A DNA stretch of 64,000 nt from Corynebacterium breve (GCF_030252165.1 NZ_CP126969.1:930001-994000), one strand, 5' to 3'; positions 19,049-28,631 are shown, counted from the first letter of the stretch. Notes: generated from the letters alone by a model not told the origin. Translations and numbers: made by a program.

Positions 19049-21319
19049 GTGAGCACTGCAATCGACCGGTATGACAACGACCGGATAGAGAAGACAGTCG
19101 ACGACGGCGGCGTCGAGCACATCGTCGGTATCCGGCCGAAGAAGGTCATCGGTACCGTTGAACGAATCGTTATTGCATTCTTCGCAATAGTCGCGGCTTT
19201 CGGATGGGCTGCTATCGCCCTCAACCGTGATGAAACAATCAACTCTGTGTGGCTCGTGTTCGCGGCCATCGGTTCCTACGTTATTGGTTTTACTCTTTAT
19301 GCTCGTCTAATTGAGTACAAAGTGGTCAAGCCCGTTACCACTCGTGCGACTCCAGCCGAGTACGTCAACGATGGGTCAGACTTTGTTCCGACCGATCGCC
19401 GCGTGCTGTTCGGGCACCACTTTGCGGCTATCGCAGGTGCAGGCCCACTTGTAGGCCCGGTTATGGCAGCTCAAATGGGTTACCTCCCAGGAACCCTGTG
19501 GATTGTCTTTGGCGTGATATTCGCCGGTGCAGTGCAGGACTTTCTTGTTTTGTGGGTCTCTACGCGCCGTAAGGGCCGTTCGCTGGGGCAGATGATTCGC
19601 GACGAGGTTGGCAAGGTCGGTGGTGCGGCGGGCATCATCGCCACGATCGTCATCATGGTGATCATTATTGCTGTATTGGCGCTGATCGTCGTTAATGCTT
19701 TGGCGGATTCCCCGTGGGGCGTTTTCTCAATTTCGATGACGGTCCCGATCGCAATGTTTATGGGCGTATACCAGCGCTTCTTGCGTCCGGGTCGCGTTAC
19801 AGAGGTCTCTATTATCGGAATTGTCCTGTTGCTCGCTGCGATTATCGGCGGCGGATGGGTAGCCGATACCGAATGGGGCGCGGAGATGTTCACCTGGTCA
19901 AAGGAAACGCTGGCATTCGTCATCATCGGCTACGGCATCGTTGCGGCGATTCTTCCTGTGTGGCTGCTCCTCGCTCCGCGTGACTACCTATCTACGTTTA
20001 TGAAGATCGGTGTTATCGCACTTCTGGCTGTGGCAATTTTGATTGAACGCCCTGAGGTGCAAATGCCATCGGTGACCTCATTTGCGGTAAACGGCGATGG
20101 GCCCGTTTTTGCAGGCAACCTCTTCCCGTTCCTCTTCATCACGATCGCCTGTGGCGCGCTGTCGGGCTTCCACGCGCTGATTTCCTCCGGTACCACGCCG
20201 AAGCTAATTGAGAAGGAAACACAGATGCGCACCATTGGCTACGGCGGAATGATTATGGAGTCTTTCGTCGCAGTCATGGCGCTCATCACCGCGGTTGTCA
20301 TCGATCGCCATAAGTACTTCGCTATGAACTCACCGGCCTCGTTGACTGGCGGGACTTCTGAGGGCGCCGCCGAATTCGTCGCCACGCTTGATTTGCCCGG
20401 TCAGCCGATTACCGCGGCCGAGCTCGACGCTGCTGCACAAACGATTGGCGAGGCAACAATCGTCTCGCGTACCGGTGGCGCGCCAACGCTTGCTTACGGC
20501 ATGGCAGAAATCATGACCGATCTACTGGGTAGTCCCGCGATGCAGGCGTTCTGGTACCACTTTGCGATTATGTTCGAGGCACTGTTCATCTTGACCACTG
20601 TCGATGCGGGCACCCGCGTTGCACGCTTCATGATGACTGACACTTTGGCTAACATCCCGGGCCTGAAGAAGTTCAAGGATCCGGACTGGACACTGGGCCA
20701 CTGGATTTCCACGGTCTTTGTTTGCCTGCTGTGGGGCGCCATCTTGATCATGGGTGTGACCGATCCGCTGGGTGGTATCAACGTGCTCTTCCCACTGTTT
20801 GGTATCGCGAACCAGTTGTTGGCAGCAATGGCGCTGACCCTGGTATTTGTGGTCTTCATCAAGAAGGGGCTGTACAAGTGGGCCTGGATCCCGGGTGTGC
20901 CTTTGGTCTGGGATCTGGTGATTACGATGTACGCGAGCTTCCAAAAGATCTTCCACTCCAACCCTTCCATCGGCTACTTTGCGCAGCATGCGCGCTTCAA
21001 AGATGCCAAGGCGCAGGGACTTACGGAGTTTGGCACCGCTAAGTCTGCCGAGGCGATTGATGCCGTCATCCGCAACACCATGGTGCAGGGCATCCTGTCC
21101 GTCGTGTTTGCTGTGCTTGTCTTGGTTGTCGTAGCTGCGGGCATCGCAGCCTGCATCAAGGCTGTGCGCATGCGCGCGGCCGGCGAGGAAATCCTGACCA
21201 CTGAAGAACCTGATACGCCTTCGACGATGTTTGTCCCGCGCGATCTTGTGGCCACAAAGGAAGAAAAACAGCTGGCTAAAGACTTGGGAATCACTGTCGG
21301 ATCCTCGGGCGAGAACTAG
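19049..21319 (+). CDS. cstA: Carbon starvation protein CstA (pyruvate/peptide transporter)
   Basis: 756 residues with roughly 15-18 hydrophobic segments. Family signatures are present: NDGSDFVPTDRRVLFGHHFAAIAGAGPLVGPVMAAQMGYLPG in the N-terminal third, CGALSGFHALISSGTTPK, and the VDAGTRVARFM segment. CstA proteins import pyruvate and have been linked to peptide uptake. GTG 19049 follows GAGAAAGG by about ten bases. The next gene is the small YbdD/YjiX partner that usually accompanies cstA. Confidence 0.94.
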   Translation: MSTAIDRYDNDRIEKTVDDGGVEHIVGIRPKKVIGTVERIVIAFFAIVAAFGWAAIALNRDETINSVWLVFAAIGSYVIGFTLYARLIEYKVVKPVTTRATPAEYVNDGSDFVPTDRRVLFGHHFAAIAGAGPLVGPVMAAQMGYLPGTLWIVFGVIFAGAVQDFLVLWVSTRRKGRSLGQMIRDEVGKVGGAAGIIATIVIMVIIIAVLALIVVNALADSPWGVFSISMTVPIAMFMGVYQRFLRPGRVTEVSIIGIVLLLAAIIGGGWVADTEWGAEMFTWSKETLAFVIIGYGIVAAILPVWLLLAPRDYLSTFMKIGVIALLAVAILIERPEVQMPSVTSFAVNGDGPVFAGNLFPFLFITIACGALSGFHALISSGTTPKLIEKETQMRTIGYGGMIMESFVAVMALITAVVIDRHKYFAMNSPASLTGGTSEGAAEFVATLDLPGQPITAAELDAAAQTIGEATIVSRTGGAPTLAYGMAEIMTDLLGSPAMQAFWYHFAIMFEALFILTTVDAGTRVARFMMTDTLANIPGLKKFKDPDWTLGHWISTVFVCLLWGAILIMGVTDPLGGINVLFPLFGIANQLLAAMALTLVFVVFIKKGLYKWAWIPGVPLVWDLVITMYASFQKIFHSNPSIGYFAQHARFKDAKAQGLTEFGTAKSAEAIDAVIRNTMVQGILSVVFAVLVLVVVAAGIAACIKAVRMRAAGEEILTTEEPDTPSTMFVPRDLVATKEEKQLAKDLGITVGSSGEN

Positions 21320-21331
21320 GGGGTGACAATC

Positions 21332-21526
21332 ATGGTTGGTGTATTGAAGAAGAGCTTGTCTTCGGTGTCCTGGTACTTCAAGGAGCTGATGGGGGACAAC
21401 GACTACGCCAAGTATTGCGCTCACCTGAGGCGGCATCACCCAGGTCAAACGCCACCGAGTGAGCGTGAATATTGGAAGGCGCGGTGGGCTAAGCAAGATG
21501 CCAACCCCGGCGCGAGGTGTTGCTAA
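21332..21526 (+). CDS. YbdD/YjiX family small protein
   Basis: 64 residues from ATG 21332, with AGGGGG about nine bases upstream; GTG 21323 is an in-frame alternative. WYFKELMGDNDYAKYCAHLR followed by HHPGQTPPSEREYWKARW is the full family signature. These proteins are encoded directly after cstA or btsT and are needed for the transporter to work in enterobacteria. It starts twelve bases after the cstA stop and is surely in the same operon. Confidence 0.92.
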   Translation: MVGVLKKSLSSVSWYFKELMGDNDYAKYCAHLRRHHPGQTPPSEREYWKARWAKQDANPGARCC

Positions 21527-21596
21527 ACCGTTGCTGCTAAACCGTTGCTGTTAAACTAGGCCAAAAGACCACATGGTGAGAAAGGAATCCCACATT

Positions 21597-22613
21597 ATGA
21601 AAATCGCGGTGATCGCCGGCGACGGTATCGGGCAAGAAATCATGACCGAGGGACTCAAAGTCCTCAATGCGGTGCGTGACGATGTCGAAACGACCGACTA
21701 CGACCTCGGATCGCGCCGTTACCAGAAGAACGGCGAGCTTCTTACCGACGCTGATCTCGACAGCCTGCGCGAGCACGACGCGATTCTCTTAGGCGCTATC
21801 GGCGATCCTGCCAATGTCCCAGCTGGTGTACTGGAAATTGGTCTGCTGTTGAAGATGCGTTTCAAGCTGGACCACTTCATCAACCTGCGCCCAGCGAAGC
21901 TGTACCCAACCTCGGTCAGCCCACTGGCAAACCCAGGCGACATCGACTTTGTCGTCGTGCGCGAAGGAACCGAGGGAATGTACACCGGAAACGGCGGCAC
22001 CCTGCGCCAAGGCACCCCGCACGAGGTTGCCTCCGAGGTGTCGCAGAACACCCGTTACGGCGTGGAGCGCACCGTCCGCTACGCTTTCGACCTTGCGATG
22101 CAGCGCAACAAGAAGCTCACCCTGGTGCACAAGAAGAACGTCCTCGTCAATGCCGGCGGCCTGTGGCAGAACACCGTGGATCATGTGGCCAAGGAGTTCC
22201 CTGAGGTTGAGGTGGACTACAACCACATCGATGCGGCGACCATCTACATGGTCACCGATCCCCAGCGCTACGACGTGATCGTCACCGACAACTTGTTCGG
22301 CGACATCCTCACCGACTTGGCAGGAGCTGTCACAGGTGGCGTCGGTCTAGCATCGTCCGGCAACATCGACGCATCGCGCACCAACCCTTCGATGTTTGAA
22401 CCAGTGCACGGCTCTGCGCCTGACATCGCTGGCAAGGGCATTGCAGACCCTACCGCGATGATCCTCTCCGTCGCGATGATGTTGCGCTGGCTTGGCGACG
22501 AAGCCAATGCCGTTCGCATCGAAGATGCCGTCGCGGCCGATGTTTCTGCACGTACCGAGACCGCAGTGGTGACCTCGGAAGTGGGCGATCGCATCGTCGC
22601 CGCTTTGCAGTAA
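21597..22613 (+). CDS. leuB: 3-isopropylmalate dehydrogenase LeuB
   Basis: 338 residues from ATG 21597, with AAAGGA ten bases upstream; an earlier in-frame ATG (21573) lacks such a site. It oxidatively decarboxylates 3-isopropylmalate in leucine synthesis with NAD. The start [14 protein letters not shown], the substrate arginines around [16 protein letters not shown], the metal-binding [18 protein letters not shown] and the NAD-binding [19 protein letters not shown] are all present. leuCD lies 32 kb away, so leucine genes are scattered as in C. glutamicum. Confidence 0.96.
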   Translation: MKIAVIAGDGIGQEIMTEGLKVLNAVRDDVETTDYDLGSRRYQKNGELLTDADLDSLREHDAILLGAIGDPANVPAGVLEIGLLLKMRFKLDHFINLRPAKLYPTSVSPLANPGDIDFVVVREGTEGMYTGNGGTLRQGTPHEVASEVSQNTRYGVERTVRYAFDLAMQRNKKLTLVHKKNVLVNAGGLWQNTVDHVAKEFPEVEVDYNHIDAATIYMVTDPQRYDVIVTDNLFGDILTDLAGAVTGGVGLASSGNIDASRTNPSMFEPVHGSAPDIAGKGIADPTAMILSVAMMLRWLGDEANAVRIEDAVAADVSARTETAVVTSEVGDRIVAALQ

Positions 22614-22633
22614 ACTATGAAGCATTGCTAATC

Positions 22634-22680
22634 AATGCGTCCCCGTCAAGTGTCTATGCGGGGACGCATTTCTTCCCTCT
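22634..22680 (+). terminator. Terminator after leuB
   Basis: AATGCGTCCCCG (22634-22645) pairs with CGGGGACGCATT (22659-22670), thirteen-base loop, followed by the pyrimidine-rich TCTTCCCTCT. Confidence 0.85.
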
Positions 22681-22695
22681 GCTGAAAGGACTTCC

Positions 22696-24183
22696 GTGCG
22701 ACGCTCAAAACTTCTCGTCACATCGGCCGTAGCCACACTCGTATTGACCATGACCGCATGTGGCGAAGCAGGGCCACGCACAGACCAGCCCGCCGCAAAC
22801 GGTGCCTCCGAGGCTGAACTCCCAGCCCTTGAAACTGACGGTCCCGAGGTCATCGCCGACGCAAACGGCACAGGAATTGAAGTCTCGCAGTTGCTTTTCG
22901 ACGAATCCGACGCCGTTGTCATTGCATCGGAATCCGAGGAAGACCAACGTCGCGGTGCAACCCTTGCGGTGGAACTCGGTGCTCCGCTGTTGACCCGGGT
23001 CGCCGGTGCAGAAGCCTTGGTGGACAAAGAAGTCGAACGCCTCGGTGCAAAGGACATCCACGAGGTGCCCAGCGACGATCAGAAAGTGACAGAGACTGAA
23101 CCCGTCGTCGACAAGCAAGACAGTCTTGCGGCAGCGGTCGCGGAGCTGGAGCCAGGAGAGGAAGCCACGCTGCAGCTGCCACCATTTTTCGCTACCAACG
23201 AGACCTCGCTGGCGGCGGTAGCAACGGCGCGTGCTGCGGGCGCTGAGATTCAGGTGCTTGATGTTGCCGATCCACGACTGACCTCAGAGTCAATGCAGAC
23301 CGTGGCGGAGCAGGACACTTTAGCGCTTGGTGAGCAGTTCGGTAGTTCGGAGGAATTTGCTGATCGCGTGGAGTTGGCAAGCAATGGGGAATTGCCAGGT
23401 GGTGGGGGGCTGGTCTTCCCTGGGCGTCGCATGGTGGCGCTTTATGGGCACCCGTCAGGCGGGGCGTTAGGAATGCTGGGCGAGCAGTCGCCGGAGGATT
23501 CCGTGGCGCGTCTGCAAGGCTTCATCGATGAGTACCAGCCGCTTGAAGACCAACCGGTGCTGCCGGCATTCGAGATTATCGCGACTGTGGCCAGTGAGTT
23601 TCCCGGTGATGATGGTGACTTTTCCAACGAAGCCACCATCGAAGAATTGTTACCATTAGTCGATGCAATCACCGAGGCTGGCGGGTATGCATTCTTGGAT
23701 CTCCAGCCTGGCCGGGCGAACTTTCTGGATCAGGCGAAACGCTACGAGGAGCTGCTGAAGCGCCCGAACGTTGGCCTCGCTTTGGATCCCGAGTGGAACA
23801 TCGGGCCCAATGAAATGCCGATGCAACGAGTGGGGTCAGCAGAAGCGCACGAGATCAACGAGGTAGCCGACTGGCTGGCGCAACTCACCAGGGACAACAA
23901 CCTGCCGCAAAAGGGTTTGATTTTGCACCAGTTCCAGCTGCAGATGCTGCGCGATCGTGAGCAAATCAACACCGATCACCCCGAGTTGGCATTCATTTTG
24001 CATGCGGACGGCCACGGAGTGGAAAAGGACAAATTTGCCACGTGGGATGTCATGCGCAAGGATCTCAGCCCTGACTACTTCATGGCGTGGAAGAACTTCG
24101 AAGACGAGGATCTGCCGATGTTTACACCGCAGGAGACCTACGAGAAGGTAGACCCGCGTCCGTGGTTCGTTTCCTACCAATAG
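22696..24183 (+). CDS. CWB2-like lipoprotein with large C-terminal barrel-like domain
   Basis: 495 residues from GTG 22696, with AAAGGA five bases upstream. The lipobox is MTAC (Cys22). Residues ~45-220 contain two Rossmann-like repeats (IEVSQLLFDESDAVVIAS...ELGAPLLTRVAGAEAL, then VATARAAGAEIQVLDV...TLALGEQFGSSEEFADRV) resembling the shorter lipoprotein at 14469. From ~240 a different domain begins with MVALYGHPSGGALGMLGEQ and continues with ILHQFQLQMLRDREQI and FILHADGHG. It looks like an alpha/beta barrel hydrolase, but no catalytic family is recognised with certainty. Probably a surface protein acting on or anchored to the wall; inference. Confidence 0.7.
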   Translation: MRRSKLLVTSAVATLVLTMTACGEAGPRTDQPAANGASEAELPALETDGPEVIADANGTGIEVSQLLFDESDAVVIASESEEDQRRGATLAVELGAPLLTRVAGAEALVDKEVERLGAKDIHEVPSDDQKVTETEPVVDKQDSLAAAVAELEPGEEATLQLPPFFATNETSLAAVATARAAGAEIQVLDVADPRLTSESMQTVAEQDTLALGEQFGSSEEFADRVELASNGELPGGGGLVFPGRRMVALYGHPSGGALGMLGEQSPEDSVARLQGFIDEYQPLEDQPVLPAFEIIATVASEFPGDDGDFSNEATIEELLPLVDAITEAGGYAFLDLQPGRANFLDQAKRYEELLKRPNVGLALDPEWNIGPNEMPMQRVGSAEAHEINEVADWLAQLTRDNNLPQKGLILHQFQLQMLRDREQINTDHPELAFILHADGHGVEKDKFATWDVMRKDLSPDYFMAWKNFEDEDLPMFTPQETYEKVDPRPWFVSYQ

Positions 24184-24221
24184 GAGAGTTGCACGTCATA
24201 TCCCAGAAAGTCTGTTGTGTG

Positions 24222-24247
24222 GGACACAGTTGCGCTACTGTGTCCTC
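24222..24247 (+). promoter_or_regulatory. Leaderless promoter with overlapping 9-bp inverted repeat before DUF294 gene
   Basis: GGACACAGT (24222-24230) and ACTGTGTCC (24237-24245) form a perfect inverted repeat with a six-base centre. The right arm contains TACTGT (24236-24241), six bases before ATG 24248. The palindrome therefore covers the -10 and start site, as an operator would. Confidence 0.55.
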
Positions 24248-26098
24248 ATGACTGTTGAACTCGACGAGGTCCGCTCATTCCTCGCCGAACATGAGCCCTT
24301 TGCCCACCTCCCCGACGCCACCCTCGACGCGCTGCCAGCAAAGCTTAAGATGACATACGTTCGTCGCGGCGAAGAACTCCTACGCATGGGTGAAGTCAAC
24401 GACACGCTTTACATCATCCGCTCCGGTGCCGTGGACGTTGTCGCAGAGGGCGACATGCTGATCGACCGCCGCGAGACCGGTCGTAACTTCGGCTACTCCA
24501 CGCTGGTGGGAGAGCCTGAATCCTCGTACCGCATGGTGGCGGTGGAGGATTCTCTTCTTCTGTGCATGCCGCGCGCGGTCTTCACCGAGCTGGTCGCCGA
24601 AAATCCCGACATCGCGCGGTTTTTCTCTACGCAGTCACAACGCGTGCGTTCCGCGGCGAAGGAACTTTCCGACGACACGTCGGCGGATGCGCTGCGGACC
24701 CGTGTTGAGGAGCTCGTCGACAAGCGTCATGTTGCTCAACTCGGCCCCGAAGCAACGATCCGCGAGGCCGCCCAGAAAATGACAGAGGACCGCTCAACGG
24801 TGCTACTGATCGTCGATGCGGGGCTCAAGGGCATCGTGACGGACACCGACATGCGCAAGCGAGTCGTTGCTGCCGGCACGGATACTTCGGCGCCGGTAAC
24901 AGACATCATGACGCCGGAGCCGCGCACCATCGCACCAGACATGCTGGCCTTCGAGGCGATGCTTGCCATGAGTGAACTAGGTATCCACCACCTGCCGGTG
25001 ATGGAGGGCGAGCGCGTGGTGGGAGTGCTCAACAGCAGTGACATCTTGGCCCAGCTGCAAAGTGACCCGATCTACCTCACCGCCGATCTCGCTCATAGCT
25101 CCGCTGAAGAGCTTGAAGGAGCTTATCGACGAGCCGCCGAGGTTGCAGTCCGATTCCTCGACCGTGGGGCATCTGCCTCGGAAGCTGCGAAGCTGTTGAG
25201 CTCTGTGGCGGACACGATCGCAGCGCGCTTGTTTGTCCTTGCAGAAGAGAAGTATGGCCCAGCACCAGTGCCATACGCGTTTGTCGCGGTGGGCTCCCAG
25301 GCGCGTCGCGAGATGGGGCCTGCTTCCGACCAAGACAACGCGCTGGTACTTGCCGATTCCTTCGACCCAGCGCAACACGATGAGTACTTCGCGCAGATCA
25401 CAGAGTTCGTGTGCCAAGGACTACACCGCGCTGGTCAGGTGCTGTGTCCTGGGGACATGATGGCATCGAACCCGGAATGGCGCATGACGGTGTCGCAGTG
25501 GCACAGCACCTTTCACAATTGGATCACCGCTCCGGAAGCTGAGGCACTGCTTAACGCGCAGATCTTCTTCGATTTCCGCCTGATTTACGGTGAGCAGTCG
25601 CTGGCCGATGTGGTGCATGAGCAGGCCGTGATGCACGCTAAGGGCTCACGGCGTTTGCACGCGCACCTCGCGGCGCTGGCTGCGCGGCGAGAGCCTCCGA
25701 TTGGGTTCTTCCGCGGGTTCGTTGTCGAGCGCTCCGGTGACTACGCGGACACCCTAGACATCAAGAAGGGAGGCACCGCGGCTGTCGTGCAAATGGCGCG
25801 GTTGTATGCGATCTCGGCAGGAGTTCCTGAAGTGGATACTCGCTCGCGCATTCAAGCTAGCGCTGGGAAGAGCATTTCGATCAAGGGAGCGGAGGATCTG
25901 CTCGACGCCTTTGACTATTTGCAAAACATTGCGGTCAGGCAACAAGCACAGCAGATGCGTCGCGGGGAAGAGCCGAATTACCACATCGACCCGAAGGCAC
26001 TGCCGTCGATGGAACGCGACAGCCTGCGTGACGCATTCGGCGTGATCAAGGGCTTGCAGAGCGCATTGGCATCGAAGTACCCAGTCAGGACGATCTAG
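24248..26098 (+). CDS. Cyclic-nucleotide-binding/CBS/DUF294 nucleotidyltransferase-like signalling protein
   Basis: 616 residues. Domain order: cNMP-binding domain (~15-125; LYIIRSGAVDVVAEGD), two CBS domains (~155-275; TVLLIVDAGLKGIVTDTDMRKRV and MSELGIHHLPVMEGERVVGVLN), then DUF294 (~320-450) with the nucleotidyltransferase-like motif AVGSQARREMGPASDQDNAL, and a C-terminal DUF294_C helical domain. This GlnD-like layout suggests regulation by an adenine nucleotide or cAMP; the target is unknown. It is followed after one base by a DnaQ-type exonuclease, a pairing common in bacteria. ATG 24248 is preferred over an ATG at 24215 because of the promoter-like motif before it. Confidence 0.85.
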   Translation: MTVELDEVRSFLAEHEPFAHLPDATLDALPAKLKMTYVRRGEELLRMGEVNDTLYIIRSGAVDVVAEGDMLIDRRETGRNFGYSTLVGEPESSYRMVAVEDSLLLCMPRAVFTELVAENPDIARFFSTQSQRVRSAAKELSDDTSADALRTRVEELVDKRHVAQLGPEATIREAAQKMTEDRSTVLLIVDAGLKGIVTDTDMRKRVVAAGTDTSAPVTDIMTPEPRTIAPDMLAFEAMLAMSELGIHHLPVMEGERVVGVLNSSDILAQLQSDPIYLTADLAHSSAEELEGAYRRAAEVAVRFLDRGASASEAAKLLSSVADTIAARLFVLAEEKYGPAPVPYAFVAVGSQARREMGPASDQDNALVLADSFDPAQHDEYFAQITEFVCQGLHRAGQVLCPGDMMASNPEWRMTVSQWHSTFHNWITAPEAEALLNAQIFFDFRLIYGEQSLADVVHEQAVMHAKGSRRLHAHLAALAARREPPIGFFRGFVVERSGDYADTLDIKKGGTAAVVQMARLYAISAGVPEVDTRSRIQASAGKSISIKGAEDLLDAFDYLQNIAVRQQAQQMRRGEEPNYHIDPKALPSMERDSLRDAFGVIKGLQSALASKYPVRTI

Positions 26099-26099
26099 G

Positions 26100-26669
26100 A
26101 TGTTCGGGCTGTTTGGCGGGGCTCGTCGTGAAGTATCTGAGGGCCAGCTCCTTGCGATCGACGTGGAGACCACGGGGCTTTCGCCGAAGAAGGACCAACT
26201 GGTGTCGGTGGGCTATGTGCCGGTCAACGGGCGTGAAATTGACTTGTCGGGTGCGGGTTACTTTGTGTTGGCGGGGGCAACCGTAGGTAATTCGGCCACC
26301 GTGCACGGCGTGACCGACGACATTGTGGCGAAAGAGGGAGTTGAACCTGCTCTCGTCCTCGATGCAGTAGTAGAAGCTCTCGAAGGCAGGAAGCTGCTTG
26401 CACACTTTGCCCAGATCGAGACCGGGTTTTTGGACCATCTACACAAGACGGTTCGAGGGTCGGGCTGGAAATTCCGGGAGCATGAGATCGCCGACACGAT
26501 GACGATGGAGCGCCGTCACATGGAGCGGATGGGCACCTACCCGCGCGGTGAAGATCTGCGGTTGGCGCGAGTGCGTCGTCGCTACGGCTTGCCCAACTAC
26601 GGGAACCATAATGCGCTGACTGATGCGATTGCGTGTGCTGAAGTGTACCTAGCACTGACAGCCGAATAA
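26100..26669 (+). CDS. DnaQ-like DEDDh 3'-5' exonuclease
   Basis: 189 residues, starting one base after the previous stop. Exo I is LLAIDVETTGLSPKKDQLVS, exo II contains LLAHFAQIETGFL, and exo III is NHNALTDAIACAEVYLAL with the catalytic His and final Asp. The short stand-alone form resembles exonucleases linked with cNMP/CBS/DUF294 proteins rather than the polymerase III epsilon subunit. Substrate unknown; DNA or RNA ends are possible. Confidence 0.86.
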   Translation: MFGLFGGARREVSEGQLLAIDVETTGLSPKKDQLVSVGYVPVNGREIDLSGAGYFVLAGATVGNSATVHGVTDDIVAKEGVEPALVLDAVVEALEGRKLLAHFAQIETGFLDHLHKTVRGSGWKFREHEIADTMTMERRHMERMGTYPRGEDLRLARVRRRYGLPNYGNHNALTDAIACAEVYLALTAE

Positions 26670-26678
26670 TCAGTGATG

Positions 26679-26691
26679 TAGGCTTCATCAC
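26679..26691 (+). promoter_or_regulatory. -10-like TAGGCT, leaderless start of odx
   Basis: TAGGCT (26679-26684) lies seven bases before ATG 26692; no Shine-Dalgarno sequence is seen. Confidence 0.45.
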
Positions 26692-27483
26692 ATGCGCTTT
26701 GGACGAATTGCAACACCGGAAGGCATGACCTTCGCGGTAATCGACGACGAGGGAACCACCGCGAAGCAGATCGCGGGAACTCCTTTTACTGAACCTGAAT
26801 ACACCGGCAAGGAATGGCCACTCGAAGACGTGCGACTCTTGGCGCCGATGCTGCCAAGCAAGGTTGTAGCGATTGGTCGTAACTACGCCGACCACGTAGC
26901 CGAGGTGTTCAAGCAGTCTGCTGAGCACCTGCCACCGACTCTGTTTCTTAAGCCACCAACATCTGTCATCGGACCTGGCGCTGCGATCAAGATCCCAGAG
27001 TTTGCCACCAAGGTCGAGTTCGAAGGCGAGCTGGCGCTGGTCGTCGGCCAACCTTGCAAGAACGTCAAGGCTGAGGACTGGAAATCCGTTATTCGCGGCG
27101 TGACCATCGTCAACGACGTGTCTTCCCGTGACCTGCAGTTTGCCGACGGTCAGTGGGCGCGCGCGAAGGGTATCGACACCTTCTGCCCGCTCGGCCCATG
27201 GATTGAGACCGACCTGGACAAGTTCGAGCTGGACAACCTGCCAATCAAGGCACACCTGACCCACGAGGGCACGACCGAGACCAAGCAGGACTCCAACTCC
27301 AACCAGATGATCATGAAGTTCGGCGAGATCATCGAGTTCATCACCGCATCCATGACACTGCTCCCAGGCGACGTCATCTGCACCGGCTCCCCGGCGGGCA
27401 CCGAGGCAATGGCACCGGGCGACTTCATCGAGGTGGAAATCCCGGGTATTGGCAAGCTGGGCAACCCAGTCGAGCGTGCCTAA
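26692..27483 (+). CDS. odx: FAH-family protein, oxaloacetate decarboxylase (Odx) orthologue
   Basis: 263 residues. The FAH fold is clear from VVAIGRNYADHV, the metal-binding EFEGELALVVG (two Glu) and NDVSSRDLQ (Asp), and the C-terminal GDVICTGSPAGTEAMAPGD. The C. glutamicum orthologue Cg1458, in the same place upstream of gltX, was shown to be a soluble divalent-metal-dependent oxaloacetate decarboxylase. The enzyme converts oxaloacetate to pyruvate and CO2, so it affects the anaplerotic node. Without that synteny the family alone would leave the substrate open. Confidence 0.85.
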   Translation: MRFGRIATPEGMTFAVIDDEGTTAKQIAGTPFTEPEYTGKEWPLEDVRLLAPMLPSKVVAIGRNYADHVAEVFKQSAEHLPPTLFLKPPTSVIGPGAAIKIPEFATKVEFEGELALVVGQPCKNVKAEDWKSVIRGVTIVNDVSSRDLQFADGQWARAKGIDTFCPLGPWIETDLDKFELDNLPIKAHLTHEGTTETKQDSNSNQMIMKFGEIIEFITASMTLLPGDVICTGSPAGTEAMAPGDFIEVEIPGIGKLGNPVERA

Positions 27484-27501
27484 AAACTAGAGCATCTGAG
27501 A

Positions 27502-28617
27502 CTACAGGCCGAGCGCGCGCATGATTGTGCGCAGCTTGGCCGTTGTTTCTTCCAGCTCGCTTTCGGGGTCGGAATCAGCAACCAGGCCGCCGCCGGCCCA
27601 CGCGCGCGCCATGGTTCCAGCTCCATCGACTTCGGCACAGCGGATCGCGACCATGTATTCGCCGTCGCCGGAGGAATCACACCAGCCGACAGTGCCCGCG
27701 TAGAAGCAGCGATCGGATTCGGCGGTGACGATGAGCGCCTCGGCAGCATCAGTCGGCGTGCCGCAGACAGCCGGGGTGGGGTAGAGCATCGCCGCAAGCT
27801 CCAGCGCGTTCGGCGCAGGGTCTTTGAGCACGCCCTCAATCGGGGTGGCCAGGTGCCACATCTCGTTGGTCTTATCTAGGATCGGCTGGTCAGAGATGCT
27901 TAACGACGAACACAGCGGCGCCAAGATCTGGCGAATGTGTTCGACCACATACGCGTGTTCCTCGTGGTCCTTTGCTGAGGAGGCGAGTGCTTGGCCGGCC
28001 GCCTCGTCAGCGGCCTTATCGTAAAAATTACGCGGTGCAGAACCAGCGAGCGGGTAGGAAGTGACCTTGTTTCCTTGGCGGCGCACCAGCACCTCGGGGC
28101 TGGAACCGACCAGCATGTGGCCTAGTTTTCCGGCAGGAGTGAGGTCCGCAATGAAACCGTCGCGGGTATAGGAAAGATCGATCAGACGAGCTGCGACCAG
28201 GCGCGGATCGACAGGCGGGTCGAACTCGATGTCCACCGCCCGCGCAAGTACAACCTTGTCCAAGACGGAGCTCCGGATAGTTTCCACTGCGGCTTCCACA
28301 CGGCGCAGGTGCTCAGAAGGCTCCGGATCAAAGCCCCACACTTTGGCGTTGAGCTTTGAGCCTTCCCCGATGCGGTAGTACGGGTGAGGCTCCAGGGCGG
28401 AAGGTTCGCGGATAATGTTGTGCGGAACGGTCAAAGCTGCTGCTGCGTCGCGGTCGAAGGGGAGAGCGCCCACGACCATGTCTACGTCGCCCGTGTCCAG
28501 AGCCTCAACAGCCTGCCACACATCAAGAAATGACCCTAGCGAGCCTTGGGTGCGCACGGAGCCGTGCGCGCGCGACAGAAGGAAGTCGGGCGCGGTTGAC
28601 GGTCTGTTGGCACACAT
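27502..28617 (-). CDS. Isochorismate synthase (chorismate-binding enzyme)
   Basis: 371 residues. The chorismate-utilising domain covers ~120-371, with LDKVVLARAVDIEF, GHMLVGSSPEVLVRRQGNKVTSYPLAGSAPR, the EHAYVVEHIRQIL segment and TPAVCGTPTDAAEALI, and near the C-terminus the FYAGTVGWCDSSGDGEYMVAIR block. No glutamine amidotransferase partner is adjacent, which fits isochorismate rather than anthranilate synthase. The product feeds menaquinone or a catecholate siderophore. ATG 28617 is chosen because TAGAAT precedes it by eight bases; the longer frame to 28845 covers the gltX promoter and is spurious. Confidence 0.86.
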   Translation of the reverse strand: MCANRPSTAPDFLLSRAHGSVRTQGSLGSFLDVWQAVEALDTGDVDMVVGALPFDRDAAAALTVPHNIIREPSALEPHPYYRIGEGSKLNAKVWGFDPEPSEHLRRVEAAVETIRSSVLDKVVLARAVDIEFDPPVDPRLVAARLIDLSYTRDGFIADLTPAGKLGHMLVGSSPEVLVRRQGNKVTSYPLAGSAPRNFYDKAADEAAGQALASSAKDHEEHAYVVEHIRQILAPLCSSLSISDQPILDKTNEMWHLATPIEGVLKDPAPNALELAAMLYPTPAVCGTPTDAAEALIVTAESDRCFYAGTVGWCDSSGDGEYMVAIRCAEVDGAGTMARAWAGGGLVADSDPESELEETTAKLRTIMRALGL

Positions 28618-28631
28618 GGAAGCCGATTCTA
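28618..28631 (-). promoter_or_regulatory. -10-like TAGAAT, leaderless start of isochorismate synthase gene
   Basis: On the minus strand TAGAAT (28631-28626) lies eight bases before ATG 28617. Confidence 0.45.
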
